This document shows positions 23,144-33,672 of a DNA stretch of 64,000 nt, in pieces. The notes beneath the pieces were generated by a model. It was not told where the DNA came from and ran no database searches. It saw nothing but the letters and a program-made list of their open reading frames with translations. This DNA comes from Silene conica. Taxonomy: Eukaryota > Streptophyta > Magnoliopsida > Caryophyllales > Caryophyllaceae. Both the position numbers and the translations under genes were made by a program. Every line of letters begins with the position of its first letter. The first letter of the stretch is position 1. The DNA lies in NCBI GenBank assembly GCA_029255685.2, contig CM055318.2, positions 29,934,001 through 29,998,000 of the forward strand, read 5' to 3'.

Positions 23144-26100
23144 ATGGATTCTATTTATGACCACCTGCAGCCAAAGGTTCAAGATTTACCAAAAGGATTC
23201 ACCTTGCCTACTCCCACCACTGGTTCCTTTGAACTCCACCCGAATCACATCATTCTGGTGGAGCGGAGTCAATTTTCTGGTCTACCCAACGAGGATCCGT
23301 TGAAGCATGTTACGACATTCACGGACTATTGTTGTTCCATACGCATACCTGCTGGGGTGACTCGGGATGAGGTGCTGGCAATGATGTTCCTGTATTCATT
23401 GAAAGACGCCGCGCGAGATTGGTACCGTTACCTTGATAGAGCAGCTGAGGAGGTTACGGGTTGGACTTCCTTGACATTGGCTTTTTATAGGAAATACTTT
23501 CCTCTTGCAAAGGCCAATGACTTGAGAAGCCAAATCACTAACTTTCAACAAGGGCCAGATGAAGGATTTTGTGAAGCATGGGATCAGTTCAAGGATTTGG
23601 TCCGTTCTATCCCTCACCATAACTTTCAACAATGGTACTTATGTAACCAATTTTGCAACGCCCTTTACGATGACTATAAGGTGATTCTTGATGCGGCCGC
23701 CAATGGGAGATTCCAGAACAACACCAACCATATGAAGGGTTTGAAAACCATTGAAGACATGGCGGTGCATAGGGCTGCCTTTGGGAGTTCACGTGGGAAT
23801 TCGCGAAGGCTAAATGTGGAGATGAATAGAGTGTTGGCTCTTGAGACAACAGTTGAAACCCGTTTTGAAAAGCTTGAGGCAACCCAGCTGAAGCTTGAAA
23901 GTGCGAACCTAGTTACTACGGTTGACAACACGGGTGAGATTGTGGAATTGAGAGAGCTTGTTCATGCTCTAACAAAACAGGTTTTAGACATGGGAAAGGC
24001 TCAAGTGGCTTCTATGAAGACTTTTGGAGAACAATTGATAAACATAGCCAACCAAACAACTAGCTCTCCAGCTAGTTGTGAAGGACCCATGGAGACGCTG
24101 AATGCTATAAATCTTAGGAGTGGTCGTGCTTATGAAGGACCAGTCCCAAAGGATAATTCTGCAGAAGTTCAAAACGAAGAAATTGATCCCGTGAACAGGT
24201 CAGGAGGTCGACCGACCCCTACGCCAGGTCGACCGACCAGTGTTCCTGAGCAGAACGCAGTTGTAACTCCCGGATCGCTGGATCCCTCCCTCATTCAAGG
24301 CCTCACTGAGATATTACAGCTGAAAAAGCCAAAGGTTGCTGATCCTATGGCTAATGTCACCGTTCCATACCCCGAAAGATTAAAAAATTCAAAAGAGGAT
24401 CGGAAATTCGGTAAGTTTTTGGAGATGGTGAAGAATCTTGAGGTAACCATCCCTTTCACTGATCTAATTACCCAGGTACCTTCTTATGCTAAATTTATGA
24501 AAGATATTTTGAGTCGTAAGAGGAATTTTCAGGACGACGGTGTTGTTGCTTTTGTGGAGGAATGTTATGTTCTTTCACAAAATAATATAGCACCCAAGTT
24601 AAAGGACCCAGGTAGTTTTTCTATCCCTTGTACCATAGGTAATCATATTATAGGGAAAGCCCTTTGTGATCTAGGGGCTAGTGTCAGTGTTATGCCTTAT
24701 TCTGTTTGTGAAAGACTTAATTTAGGTAGACTTAAAGTCACCAATATTACCCTACAGATGGCTGATAGATCAACCCAAAGACCATTAGGGGTCTTGGAGG
24801 ATGTCCCAGTTAGAGTGGGAAAGTTCTTTATTCCTGTTGATTTCGTTGTTTTAGACATTGCTGAGGATAGTCAAATACCTATTATTTTAGGTAGACCATT
24901 TTTACACACAACTGGGGCTGTAATAGATGTCAAACGCGGGATCATTACTTTAGAGATTGGAGATGACACTATCGAGTTTAGTCTTGCCCATAAGGCAACT
25001 ACTCCTACTGATGATACTTGTTGCTCCATTGATATTGTAGACAGGAATGTTATCCTTAATTGGAGGAAATCCTTGACCAAGGATCCCTTAGATGATCTGA
25101 CAGTTTTGGATAAGTGTACAGGTAATCCAGCTGAGGATGCTGAAGAGTTGGATGTGATAGAAGCAGAGGAAGAGGAGTTTGAGCTTACTGAGGATGAGAA
25201 CGAGAAGCTCATAAACCTGGCTAATACAAATCTGGTAAACATGTGCTATTCTATTAGCACTGATTCTGTTCAGGCCGTTGAGGTAAAGATACCAGAGCGT
25301 AAGCCACTTCCTCTTAATCTTAAGTATGTTTTCTTAGATGATATTGAACAGTACCCTGCAATTCTTAGTTCTAAACTTGATCCTGACCAACTTTCTGCCT
25401 TAATGACTGTTCTCAAAAAGAATAGGAAAGCTTTAGGTTATTCTTTGGATGATATTTAGGGCATAAGCCCTGATGTTTTCATGCACAGAATAGAGTTAGA
25501 GGAAGGGCATAAGCCTTATAGACAGGGACAGCGTAAGTTGAATCCTAAGATGCAGGAGGTGTTTATGGCTGAGGTAATGAAACTTCTTGATGCAGGTATT
25601 ATCTATTCAGTCGGCAACTCCAAGTGGGTTAGCCCAGTTCAGGTGGTTCCTAAGAAAGGAGGAACCACAGTGGTTAAAAATGATAAAAATGAGTTAATAC
25701 CCACTAGAGTGTTAACTGGGTGGCGGATGTGCATTGACTATAGACAATTAAATGCCGCCACCAAGAAAGACCATTTCCCCCTTCCTTTTGTTGACCAAAT
25801 GACTGAAAGACTGGCTTCTAATAAATTCTTCTGTATTCTAGATGGTTATTCAGGTTTTTTCCAGATTCCCATCCATCCTGATGATCAGAGTAAGACTACT
25901 TCTACTTGCCCACAGGGTGTTTTTGCATATCGCAGGATGCCTTTTGGGTTATGTAATGCTCCTGCCACCTTTCAAAGGTGTATGATGGGTATCTTTCCTA
26001 ACTTTATAGAAAACATCATGGAGGTATTTATGGATGATTTCTCTGTTTTTGGTAATGCTATTGATCAGTGCTTAGCTAATCTTGATAAAGTCTTGCAGCG

Positions 26101-28210
26101 ATGTATTGATGTAAACCTTGTCTTAAACTGGGAAAAGTGTCAATTTATGGTTACTGAAGGGGTAGTGTTAGGACATCTAATATCTAACAAAGGTATACAT
26201 GTAGATAAAGCAAAAGTGCAGGTGATTGAGCAATTACCCCCTCCTGTTAATGTTAAGGGGGTGAGAAGTTTCTTAGGACACGCAGATTTTTACAGGCGTT
26301 TCATTAAGGAATTTTCTAAGATCGCTAAACCACTTACACAGTTGCTCCTTAAGGATGCTGTTTTTGATTTTACTGATGAGTGCCTTTCAGCTTTTAACAG
26401 GTTGAAGGAAGCTTTGATCTCAGCACCAATCATTCAGCCACCAGATTTGGATCTCCCATTTGAGATCATGTGCGATGCTAGTGACTATGCTGTAGGTGCT
26501 GTGCTAGGTCAAAAGAAGAACAGGGCTCTTAATGCTATATACTATGCGAGCCGCACCCTAGATGAGACTCAAGTCAACTATTTCACCACTGAGAAGGAAA
26601 TGCTAGCTGTGATCTTTGCCTTAGAAAAATTCAGGTCCTATTTAGTAGGTAATAAGGTAATTGTTTACACTGACCATGCAGCTTTAAAGGGTCATTTCCA
26701 AAAGAAAAATTCAAAGCCAAGGCTCTTAAGGTGGATACTCCTTCTCCAAGAGTTTGACACTGAGATTAGGGACAAGAAAGGCGCGGAAAACGTGGTAGCT
26801 GACCACCTATCTCGCCTACAGCTGACTGATGGGGAAGATTCTTTACCTATTGATGATTCATTTCCTGATGAGAGTTTATTCATCATTAATAGTTCAGGTT
26901 CTTATCCCCCTCCTTGGTATGCTGATTTTGCTAACTTTGCTGTCACAGGTAAAATCCCTCCTGAGTTGTCGTGGCAACAAAAGAAGAGATTTATGTTTGA
27001 TGCAAAACAATATTTTTGGGATGACCTCTATGTTTTCAAGGAATGCGGAGATGGACTCATCCGGAGATGCGTCCCCCAATGGGAGGTGAAGGACATTCTG
27101 GAAGCATGTCACTCTTCTGCATATGGTGGTCACCACGGTCCATCTAGGACCGTGGCCAAGGTATTACAGTCTGGTTTTTATTGGCCTACTTTGCATGCTG
27201 ATTATAGGAATTTTGTAGGTAGTTGTGATGCCTGTCAAAGAACTGGGAATGTCTCAAAAAGACATGAGATGCCACAGGTTGGTATTTTAGAGGTAGAGAT
27301 TTTTGATGTCAAGGGCATTGATTATCAAGGACCTTTTCCCAGTAGTCAAGGTAACAGGTACATTCTTGTAGCTGTTGATTATGTGTCCAAATGGGTAGAA
27401 GCTATAGCTACTCCCCATTGTGATGCAAAGGCTGTTATTGAGATGTTTAAAAAAATCATATATCCTCGTTTTGGTGTCCCTAGGGTTGTCATAAGTGATG
27501 GAGGTATGCATTTTAAGAAGAAACGCTTAGGTGACTTGTTAAATAAATTCGGTGTTCAACATCGTAGGGGTTTAGCTTATCACCCTCAGACTAGTGGTCA
27601 AGTTGAGATCTCTAATAGGGAACTCAAGGAGACCCTAGCCAAAGTTGTTTCTAAGTCTAGGAAAGACTGGAGTCTAAAACTTGATGATGTTTTATGGGCC
27701 TATAGAACTGCGTTCAAAACCCCAATAGGAATGTCAGCATTCCGGTTGATTTATGGTAAGACTTGTCATTTACCAGTAGAGTTAGAACGTAAGTCTTGGT
27801 GGGCTATATGTGATCTTAATTTAGACCCTAATCTTTCCCGTGAGAAACGTTTGTTGCAGCTCAATGAGTTAGAAGAATTCAGGTTGTTAGCCTATGACAA
27901 TGCCAGGATTTATAAAGAGAAAACAAAGCGCTGGCACGACAAGAGGATCATTAGGCGTGATTTTCAGGTAGGTGATAGGGTACTGCTTTTTAATGCTCGT
28001 ATTCGTCTTTTTCCTAATAAGCTGAAATCTAGGTGGAGCGGACCTTACACCATCACAGCTGTCTCAAAATTTGGGTCAATAGAGTTAGAAACCTCATCCG
28101 GTGAGAGGTTCAAAGTTAATGGCCAGTATGTGAAGCACTTCCGCGGAGAGAACGAGTTTATTGGTAAGGTTGAAGTTTCTTACTTTGACCCTTTTTCGGA
28201 TGCTTCTTGA
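23144..28210 (+). pseudogene. E2 gag-pol polyprotein with one internal stop
   Basis: The polyprotein is about 1,688 codons long and starts MDSIYDHLQPKV. Gag residues 1-300 include the capsid region (MMFLYSLKDAARDWYRYL). No CCHC knuckle is visible. A linker carries two GRPT repeats. Protease has CDLGASVSVMPYS. Reverse transcriptase follows, with the catalytic [10 protein letters not shown] box, then RNase H ([13 protein letters not shown]). Integrase has the GGHHGPSRT and CDACQRTGN zinc residues and the core [32 protein letters not shown] (D, D, E). The only break is a TAG at 25457-25459, where E1 has AAG (lysine), just before the reverse transcriptase; the frame is unchanged after it. A single point mutation thus separates this copy from an open gag-pol frame. 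Confidence 0.9.
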
Positions 28211-28676
28211 TAGGTAAAAGGGTCGTGCGGGACCTCTTAAACCAGCGCTAAACGGGAGGCAACCCGTGTTCTAGCTTAATTTTACATTTTTTTTTGTAAT
28301 TTCCGTTTTAAGTCCTTGATGAGATTTTGAGATTCTGCAGGAAAATAAAAGGAATCGTCAGGACAGAGGTCGACCGACCCGCTATGAAGGTCGACCGACC
28401 TTCTGACAGCATTAAATAAATTCTGACAGCATTAAACAAAATCTGAAAGATCAGGTATGCAGACAGAGGTCGACCGACCCAAATTTGAGGTCGACCGACC
28501 TCGGATAAGTTTTCCGTTTTTTTTTTTGAGTTGGAGTCTTCAGCCTTCTTGTGTTTGAAAACACAATTATTCCTCACACTTTCTGAACCTCCTCTCTCTC
28601 TAAAAAAACCCTAACCACCCACCTTCTTCATCCTTCACTCATTTTCCTTGCTTTCTTTCATCTTTCTCCATTCAAG
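28211..28676 (+). other. E2 region between gag-pol and the predicted intron
   Basis: This non-coding stretch follows the pol stop. It holds motif pairs 28370/28391 and 28470/28491, a duplicated word TTCTGACAGCATTAAA, and pyrimidine-rich sequence leading to the splice donor at 28676. E1 has an equivalent region at about 19725-20160. Confidence 0.6.
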
Positions 28677-29315
28677 GTATGTGTTTCTTAGTTTTTTTCT
28701 TTCTCTTTTTCGTTTCTTAGCATCTTTTTTCTGTTCTAGGTAGTTTGAGTTTGTCTTTTTCAGTTTATTTTTGCTCCTAATTTCGTTTTCATGCTTGTTT
28801 GTGTTTTCTTTTTAAGTTTTTTTTCGTCCTTTAGGTTTTATAGTCTCAGATCTATAAAATATGTGTGGTTTTGTGTTGTTAGGGTTAGTATGATTCTTTC
28901 TTGCAATTTCTATGACTAATTTCTGCACAATTTCAAAGCCGCAACATTTTTCTAACACTGTTGTCGGTCGACCGACCCAAAACGGAGGTCGGCCGACCAA
29001 ACTACAACTTTCATGAAATTCGATCTTTTGTTTGGTCGGTCGGTCGGCATAGGTTTGAGGTCGATCGACCGCGGTGATTTTACAGGCAGTCTAATTTTTG
29101 CTGGTAGTTGGTCGACCGACCTCGGATTGCGGTCGGCCGACCTGTTTTTGTTACAGGAACTCTAAAATTTTAGCGACAGTGGTCGACAGACCTCTCTATG
29201 AAGTCGGCCGACCCAAATTACTGTTACAGAAGTTTCTGTTTCGTGTTTAGTTCCTATTTTTGCTAAGAATATGTTTCAATGTTGCACAAGACTTATATTT
29301 TATTGAACTTTTCAG
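28677..29315 (+). promoter_or_regulatory. Predicted intron upstream of the E2 env-position ORF
   Basis: Donor TTCAAG then GTATGTG at 28677, and acceptor TTTTCAG ending at 29315, seven bases before the ATG at 29323. Matching sites occur in E1. If used together with an upstream donor or promoter, it would let the second ORF be expressed from a spliced RNA, as reported for some plant env-class gypsy elements. It contains four motif pairs (28968/28989, 29040/29061, 29112/29133, 29183/29204). Confidence 0.55.
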
Positions 29316-29322
29316 ATTCATA

Positions 29323-30753
29323 ATGTCTAGCCGTGGACAAGGCGGAAAGCGCTCCCGTACTTCCGGAGCAAGCACCTCCCGAGGCCATGCTCCTAGGTCA
29401 GGAGCGTTGACGGTGCTGGATACGGATAGTCTACCAAAGTATCCGCAAATCATCTTCAACACTCCGGCTCAAAAAGCCCGTTTCCTCCATCTTTCCACTT
29501 TTTGCTTAGTGGTGGTCACCCGGTTCCTTCATGTTCCGGCATTGCAAGCTTTAGGGTGTCATGATGATGTGGTGTCCTTGCTCAATGGGACGGGTTTCTC
29601 AGGACTTGTCACTATGGATGAGTTCACTTATACCCTTCTCACTCTTGAGTTCTTTTCTTCCTTTATTTTCAATGTTCAAGCTTATAACCCTGGCTATGAT
29701 AACAAGTGCATTTCTTTTCGTTTGTTCAATGAAACATTTTCCTTAACTTTGAATGAATTTGCCCAATTTTTAGGCTTATCTTCTACGGGTCTTATGAGTG
29801 ACCCCACTGGGTCATACAATGTCATGTGGTCCTGTCTTTATGATTCCAGCGATAGGAAGAAGAAAAACAGTACCATTCACCTACCCGCCCCCCGCTATTA
29901 TTTGCGTCTTTTGGCCAACACTGTATTTGGCCGTAAAGAGTCTCAAAATGTTAAAAACATTGAGCTCTCCATTTTGTCTGGCTATCTTAATGTCAGACGT
30001 ACGGGTCAGCAGTTTTATAACACTGCGTATTTGGTCGCCTCTCACTTTGTGTCGGTGGGCGAGGGAACTTCCTTGACTACCATTGTTTGTGGTGGGCTAG
30101 TCACTCGATTAGCCCGCTTTCTTGTTCCTCAGTTCCCTCGCTATGAGGATGCGATTGACACTCTCTCCCGGTACATGGACATGGATTATGTCAAGTCCGT
30201 GCATTGGGTAGACAGGAAGGATTATTGGAAGGTAGACACCTACCTCAGTGATCGCATCCCCATCATCACGGCTCCCCCCATGTTGCCCCTTGATAATTTA
30301 CAGGGGGAGCCTATACCACTCCTCCCATCCTACCGCCTTCCTCTTAGAGGAGGCACCTTTAGAGGCCATAGGGTCCCTGCTCCCGGTGCCCACTATGATG
30401 CACCCGGGACGGGGTACCCAATTGATTTTACTGTTCCTCCTAATGTTTCTGTTCCTCCTTTTGTTGATGACAGATCTCTCCCACTCATGGTGGCGAACCT
30501 TTGCAAGCAGTTCAACCAAAAACAGTTGAACGATAGTCTCTACCAGTATCCGGGCTACTCGGAGTATGCTACTCAGGGTAGGCTCCCCACCGGCCCTTGG
30601 ACTCACCCCACCTGGTACACACCTCTCGCAGGCGGTCGTGACTACGGTGAAGCTTCAGGCTCTGCCTCGGGAACAGGCATAGGGTCTGATGATGAGGAAG
30701 AGGAGGAGGCAGAAGGAGATGGCTCTGGGTCGGAGTTCGACCCAGAGCACTAG
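29323..30753 (+). CDS. E2 second ORF (env position, ATHILA ORF-1-like), intact
   Basis: A protein of 476 residues starts MSSRGQGGKRSRTSG; I chose this ATG because E1 shares it and it follows the acceptor site. The N-terminus is short, basic and Ser/Gly-rich. The central globular region (residues about 40-330) has recurring words RLFNETFSLTLNEFAQFLGL, LPAPRYYLRLLANTVFGR and SHFVSVGEGTSLTTIVCGGL. A proline-rich stretch follows, then a strongly acidic tail (DDEEEEEAEGDGSGSEF). There is no N-terminal signal peptide and no convincing membrane helix, so it is not a typical envelope protein although it sits where Athila elements place that gene. The family resembles plant ATHILA ORF-1 proteins, whose function is unknown. 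The frame is fully open. Confidence 0.75.
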   Translation: MSSRGQGGKRSRTSGASTSRGHAPRSGALTVLDTDSLPKYPQIIFNTPAQKARFLHLSTFCLVVVTRFLHVPALQALGCHDDVVSLLNGTGFSGLVTMDEFTYTLLTLEFFSSFIFNVQAYNPGYDNKCISFRLFNETFSLTLNEFAQFLGLSSTGLMSDPTGSYNVMWSCLYDSSDRKKKNSTIHLPAPRYYLRLLANTVFGRKESQNVKNIELSILSGYLNVRRTGQQFYNTAYLVASHFVSVGEGTSLTTIVCGGLVTRLARFLVPQFPRYEDAIDTLSRYMDMDYVKSVHWVDRKDYWKVDTYLSDRIPIITAPPMLPLDNLQGEPIPLLPSYRLPLRGGTFRGHRVPAPGAHYDAPGTGYPIDFTVPPNVSVPPFVDDRSLPLMVANLCKQFNQKQLNDSLYQYPGYSEYATQGRLPTGPWTHPTWYTPLAGGRDYGEASGSASGTGIGSDDEEEEEAEGDGSGSEFDPEH

Positions 30754-32423
30754 GGACGTGCTTAACCTTACCCTCTTCGGGGTTCGGTTTGGGGAGGTCC
30801 CTCCGTCTTGTAAGTAGTTTTTTCTTTTTCTTCCCTTAGATTTCCAGTTTTCCCTCCTTCCCCCTTAGACTCTTTTTGTAGTTTCTAGTCTTTTTCCTTT
30901 TCCTTTCTTTGTTTGTTTCTTTTCTGCCTATCCCCATCCCTATGCTGTGGTTGTATGCTGATGAGCACAATGGGGGCATTGTGCGTTTTGGTTTGGGGAG
31001 GGTGTTTACATACTCCTTTGTGAGTCTGCAATTGTTTAGGTATCTTTTGTTTTTCATTCCTTTAGGTGTTTTTCTTTTTGTTCACCCTTTTTCTGTCGCG
31101 CGTTCTTTTCTGTCACATGTTTTTTTTAAGCTTATAGGTCGAGTCGGAACAGACAAATACGATTTATGCCTCACATATCACTTATTGCCTTGCCTTGCAT
31201 TTTTTTTTCTAAAATTTTCAAGCTAGTCTTTTGCATTGTCTACGAGTTTTTGTTGATTTCATGCTAAATTAATAGACTTGACTCTCTTCTTGGCAAGCTA
31301 CTACATTTTCTAAGGATTAGAGCTCAATAAATCGGTGACATTCATGACCGATTTCATGTAGGTTTGTGAGTAGTTTCTCCTCTTGAGGCATGTCACATCA
31401 ATGTGCATAAGCATGGATTTTGTCTACTTAATACCTATATGCATTCGGGTTTGTGGTTTGTTGACACATGTGGTAGAGGTCCCTTTTTCTCATTTTACCC
31501 ATAATCCTCACATAGCCAAATTGAATCTTTTATCCCATTTACTACATCCTAAAAATTGCCTACCCTAGCCAAGCTAGTAATGTAGTGATGGGACTGTTTT
31601 GGCCATCCTTTGGTTTATGCTTCATCGATAAATCTTGATTTTGTGAGAACGGTGGAAAGGAGAAAAAGGAAAGAAAAAAAATAAGAAATCAAATCAGAAA
31701 AAAAAACAGAAAAAACGAGTCTGCCTGTTTTCAAGGGTGGTCGGTCGACCTAAATTACAGGTCGGTCGACCACGACCATTGAGCAGGCCGCATTTCTGAA
31801 GGAAGAAATAAAGAGAAGGAGAAAAATTGGAGAAATTGTGATTTTTTGCTCTCAAATTCTGAGCATTGGCATGTTTTGAAAAGTAATGGAAGTGATCTTA
31901 TAGTATGGATAGATGGTTGTTAGCTCGGTTTAACCCCTCTTCCCATAACTTATTTTAACCCTTTCTTACATTTAGCCTCACAATCCCAAAATTGCCTCGG
32001 CATGTGTCATGGTTATCTAGTGTGGGAATGCATATGTACGGTTGTAGAGATTTTATTCATGTTAGATTGCAGGCATGTTCTTACGGGTCGCAGATAGGTG
32101 AGAGTCTCTACTTTTATTTATCTTCTTATCTTTCACATAAATATATTCGACCCTTTGCTTTCATGAGTGTCTCGAGCGTACCGCGAGAGTCCAATTAGAA
32201 TGAGTCTTGCAAGGTTGAAAGTTTAGCATATTATTCCAACATGTTCAATTCGTTTTGCTCTTGACATTATGCTTGATCCTATTTTTGAAAGTTGCATTAA
32301 ATTGGTTAGGCATGGTGTTGTGTTTAGTTGTAAAAAGTGTGAAATCCGTTCCATTAGAAGTTTTCTTTTTCTTTTGAGTCTTAGTGCTTGCTTGAGGACA
32401 AGCAAGGTTTGGTTTGGGGAGTT
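30754..32423 (+). other. E2 3' untranslated region and polypurine tract
   Basis: This is a long non-coding tail of about 1.7 kb. It contains one motif pair (31741/31762). It ends in GGTTTGGTTTGGGGAGTT immediately before the LTR, which serves as the polypurine tract. A similar GGTTTGGGGAGG word occurs at about 30787-30797 and again at 30991-31001, possible extra priming tracts. Short frames inside it look like chance. Confidence 0.65.
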
Positions 32424-33672
32424 TGATACGTGCCTATTTTATGCATTTTATTTATTCTTTTGGCACGTATTTTCTTATATTTTCGTGACTTTTAGTTGCT
32501 ATTTCTCCCGAAACGGTTTACTTTGGCATTTCTACGTTTTAAATGTAGGAACACGCGGAAGTAGGCAAAACAGAACTTTAATCGTCCTCCGGAAGCTGTT
32601 TTGAGTAATAATGCGGAGCAAGCATCCGGATGCACATCCAAGTGTTGTTTACGGGCCAAATTTACGCTGATACGTACAGGAAAGGGTCGACCGACCCACT
32701 AAAGAGGTCGACCGACCAAAGCCCAGAATACGGAAAGCCCGATATCAACAGAAGGGGTCGACCGACCCGGAAAAGAGGTCGACCGACCCAGCGACTGCGT
32801 CCGCGTCTTTTATTTCGTGTTTTACTTGTTTAATCTTGTAATTAGAACTTATTTAAGGAGGCCTAAGCACGAAAATTAGGTCAAGCAGCCCAGATTAGAG
32901 AAAACTCCATAGTTTAGAGAGAATATTTTCCAAAGTTTCAATCTTTGTTCTTGAATTTCAATTAAGTTTGTAAGTTTGCTACAATTAATCTTTCCCTTTT
33001 AATTAATCTTGTTGTTCATCTTATTATTGTTTCTCAACACATGTTTTCCCCTTTTATTGTCATCTTTCATTATGTTGATTCCCTTGATGTTCTTAGTTCT
33101 TGTTATTATTAGTTTCATAATTAAACGTATGCATAGCTAATTCTTGTGATTAGGAATTAGGGGAACCATGGTAAAGATTTGATTTTGATAAGTTTAATGA
33201 TTGAATTACCAATCCCCCATTGTTGTTGGTGAACTAATCCTTAAGATTGAAAGATTACTAGGATTAGTTTAACAGCAACTTTGGGATTGCCCTATGAACG
33301 AAAGTTTAGTGCTTTTCTAGGAACCCTAAGACCGTAAGGATTGGGTAGAATATTGACCTAAAGGTTTATTCTTTGTTCCTTGGGATTGTGTTATTTGGTT
33401 ATTTTACCTTTTATGGACTTGTTTTAACCATGGGGAACCAAAGTTCCTAATCTCCTTTTTATCTTATTTTAATTCTCTTGTTTATTTGCTCTTTTAGTTG
33501 TTAGTTCAAATCTTAAATCAACCACCCTTTTTTTGGTTACTTGCAATAGACTTTAAATTCACAAACATAATTAACCTTGTCTCCTTGTGGTTCGACCCTT
33601 GACTTATCCTATCTAGTTTAAGCTGAGGTTTTATAAATCTTATCTTTGGCACCCCCTCAACGACGGGTGTCA
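32424..33672 (+). repeat. E2 3' LTR, complete
   Basis: 1249 bp, starting TGATACGTGCC and ending GGGTGTCA. It carries motif pairs 32687/32708 and 32758/32779. The following ATCAC (33673-33677) matches the duplication at 20423-20427 left of the distant LTR copy. Confidence 0.9.

Larger units (their letters stand above)
22575..33672 (+). mobile_element. Athila-type Ty3/gypsy element E2
   Basis: The plus-strand element has a 5'-truncated left LTR (22575-22962), a primer site, gag-pol (23144-28210), a predicted intron, a second ORF (29323-30753), a long 3' UTR with a polypurine tract and a full 3' LTR (32424-33672). ATCAC follows it at 33673-33677. It inserted into E1 pol. Its coding regions are far better kept than E1's, with one stop in gag-pol and none in the second ORF, so it is the younger element. 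Confidence 0.9.

Noticed and set aside
29323..30753. Calling the second Athila ORF a viral envelope gene
   Set aside because: No signal peptide, membrane anchor or cysteine-rich ectodomain is visible; only its position suggests env.
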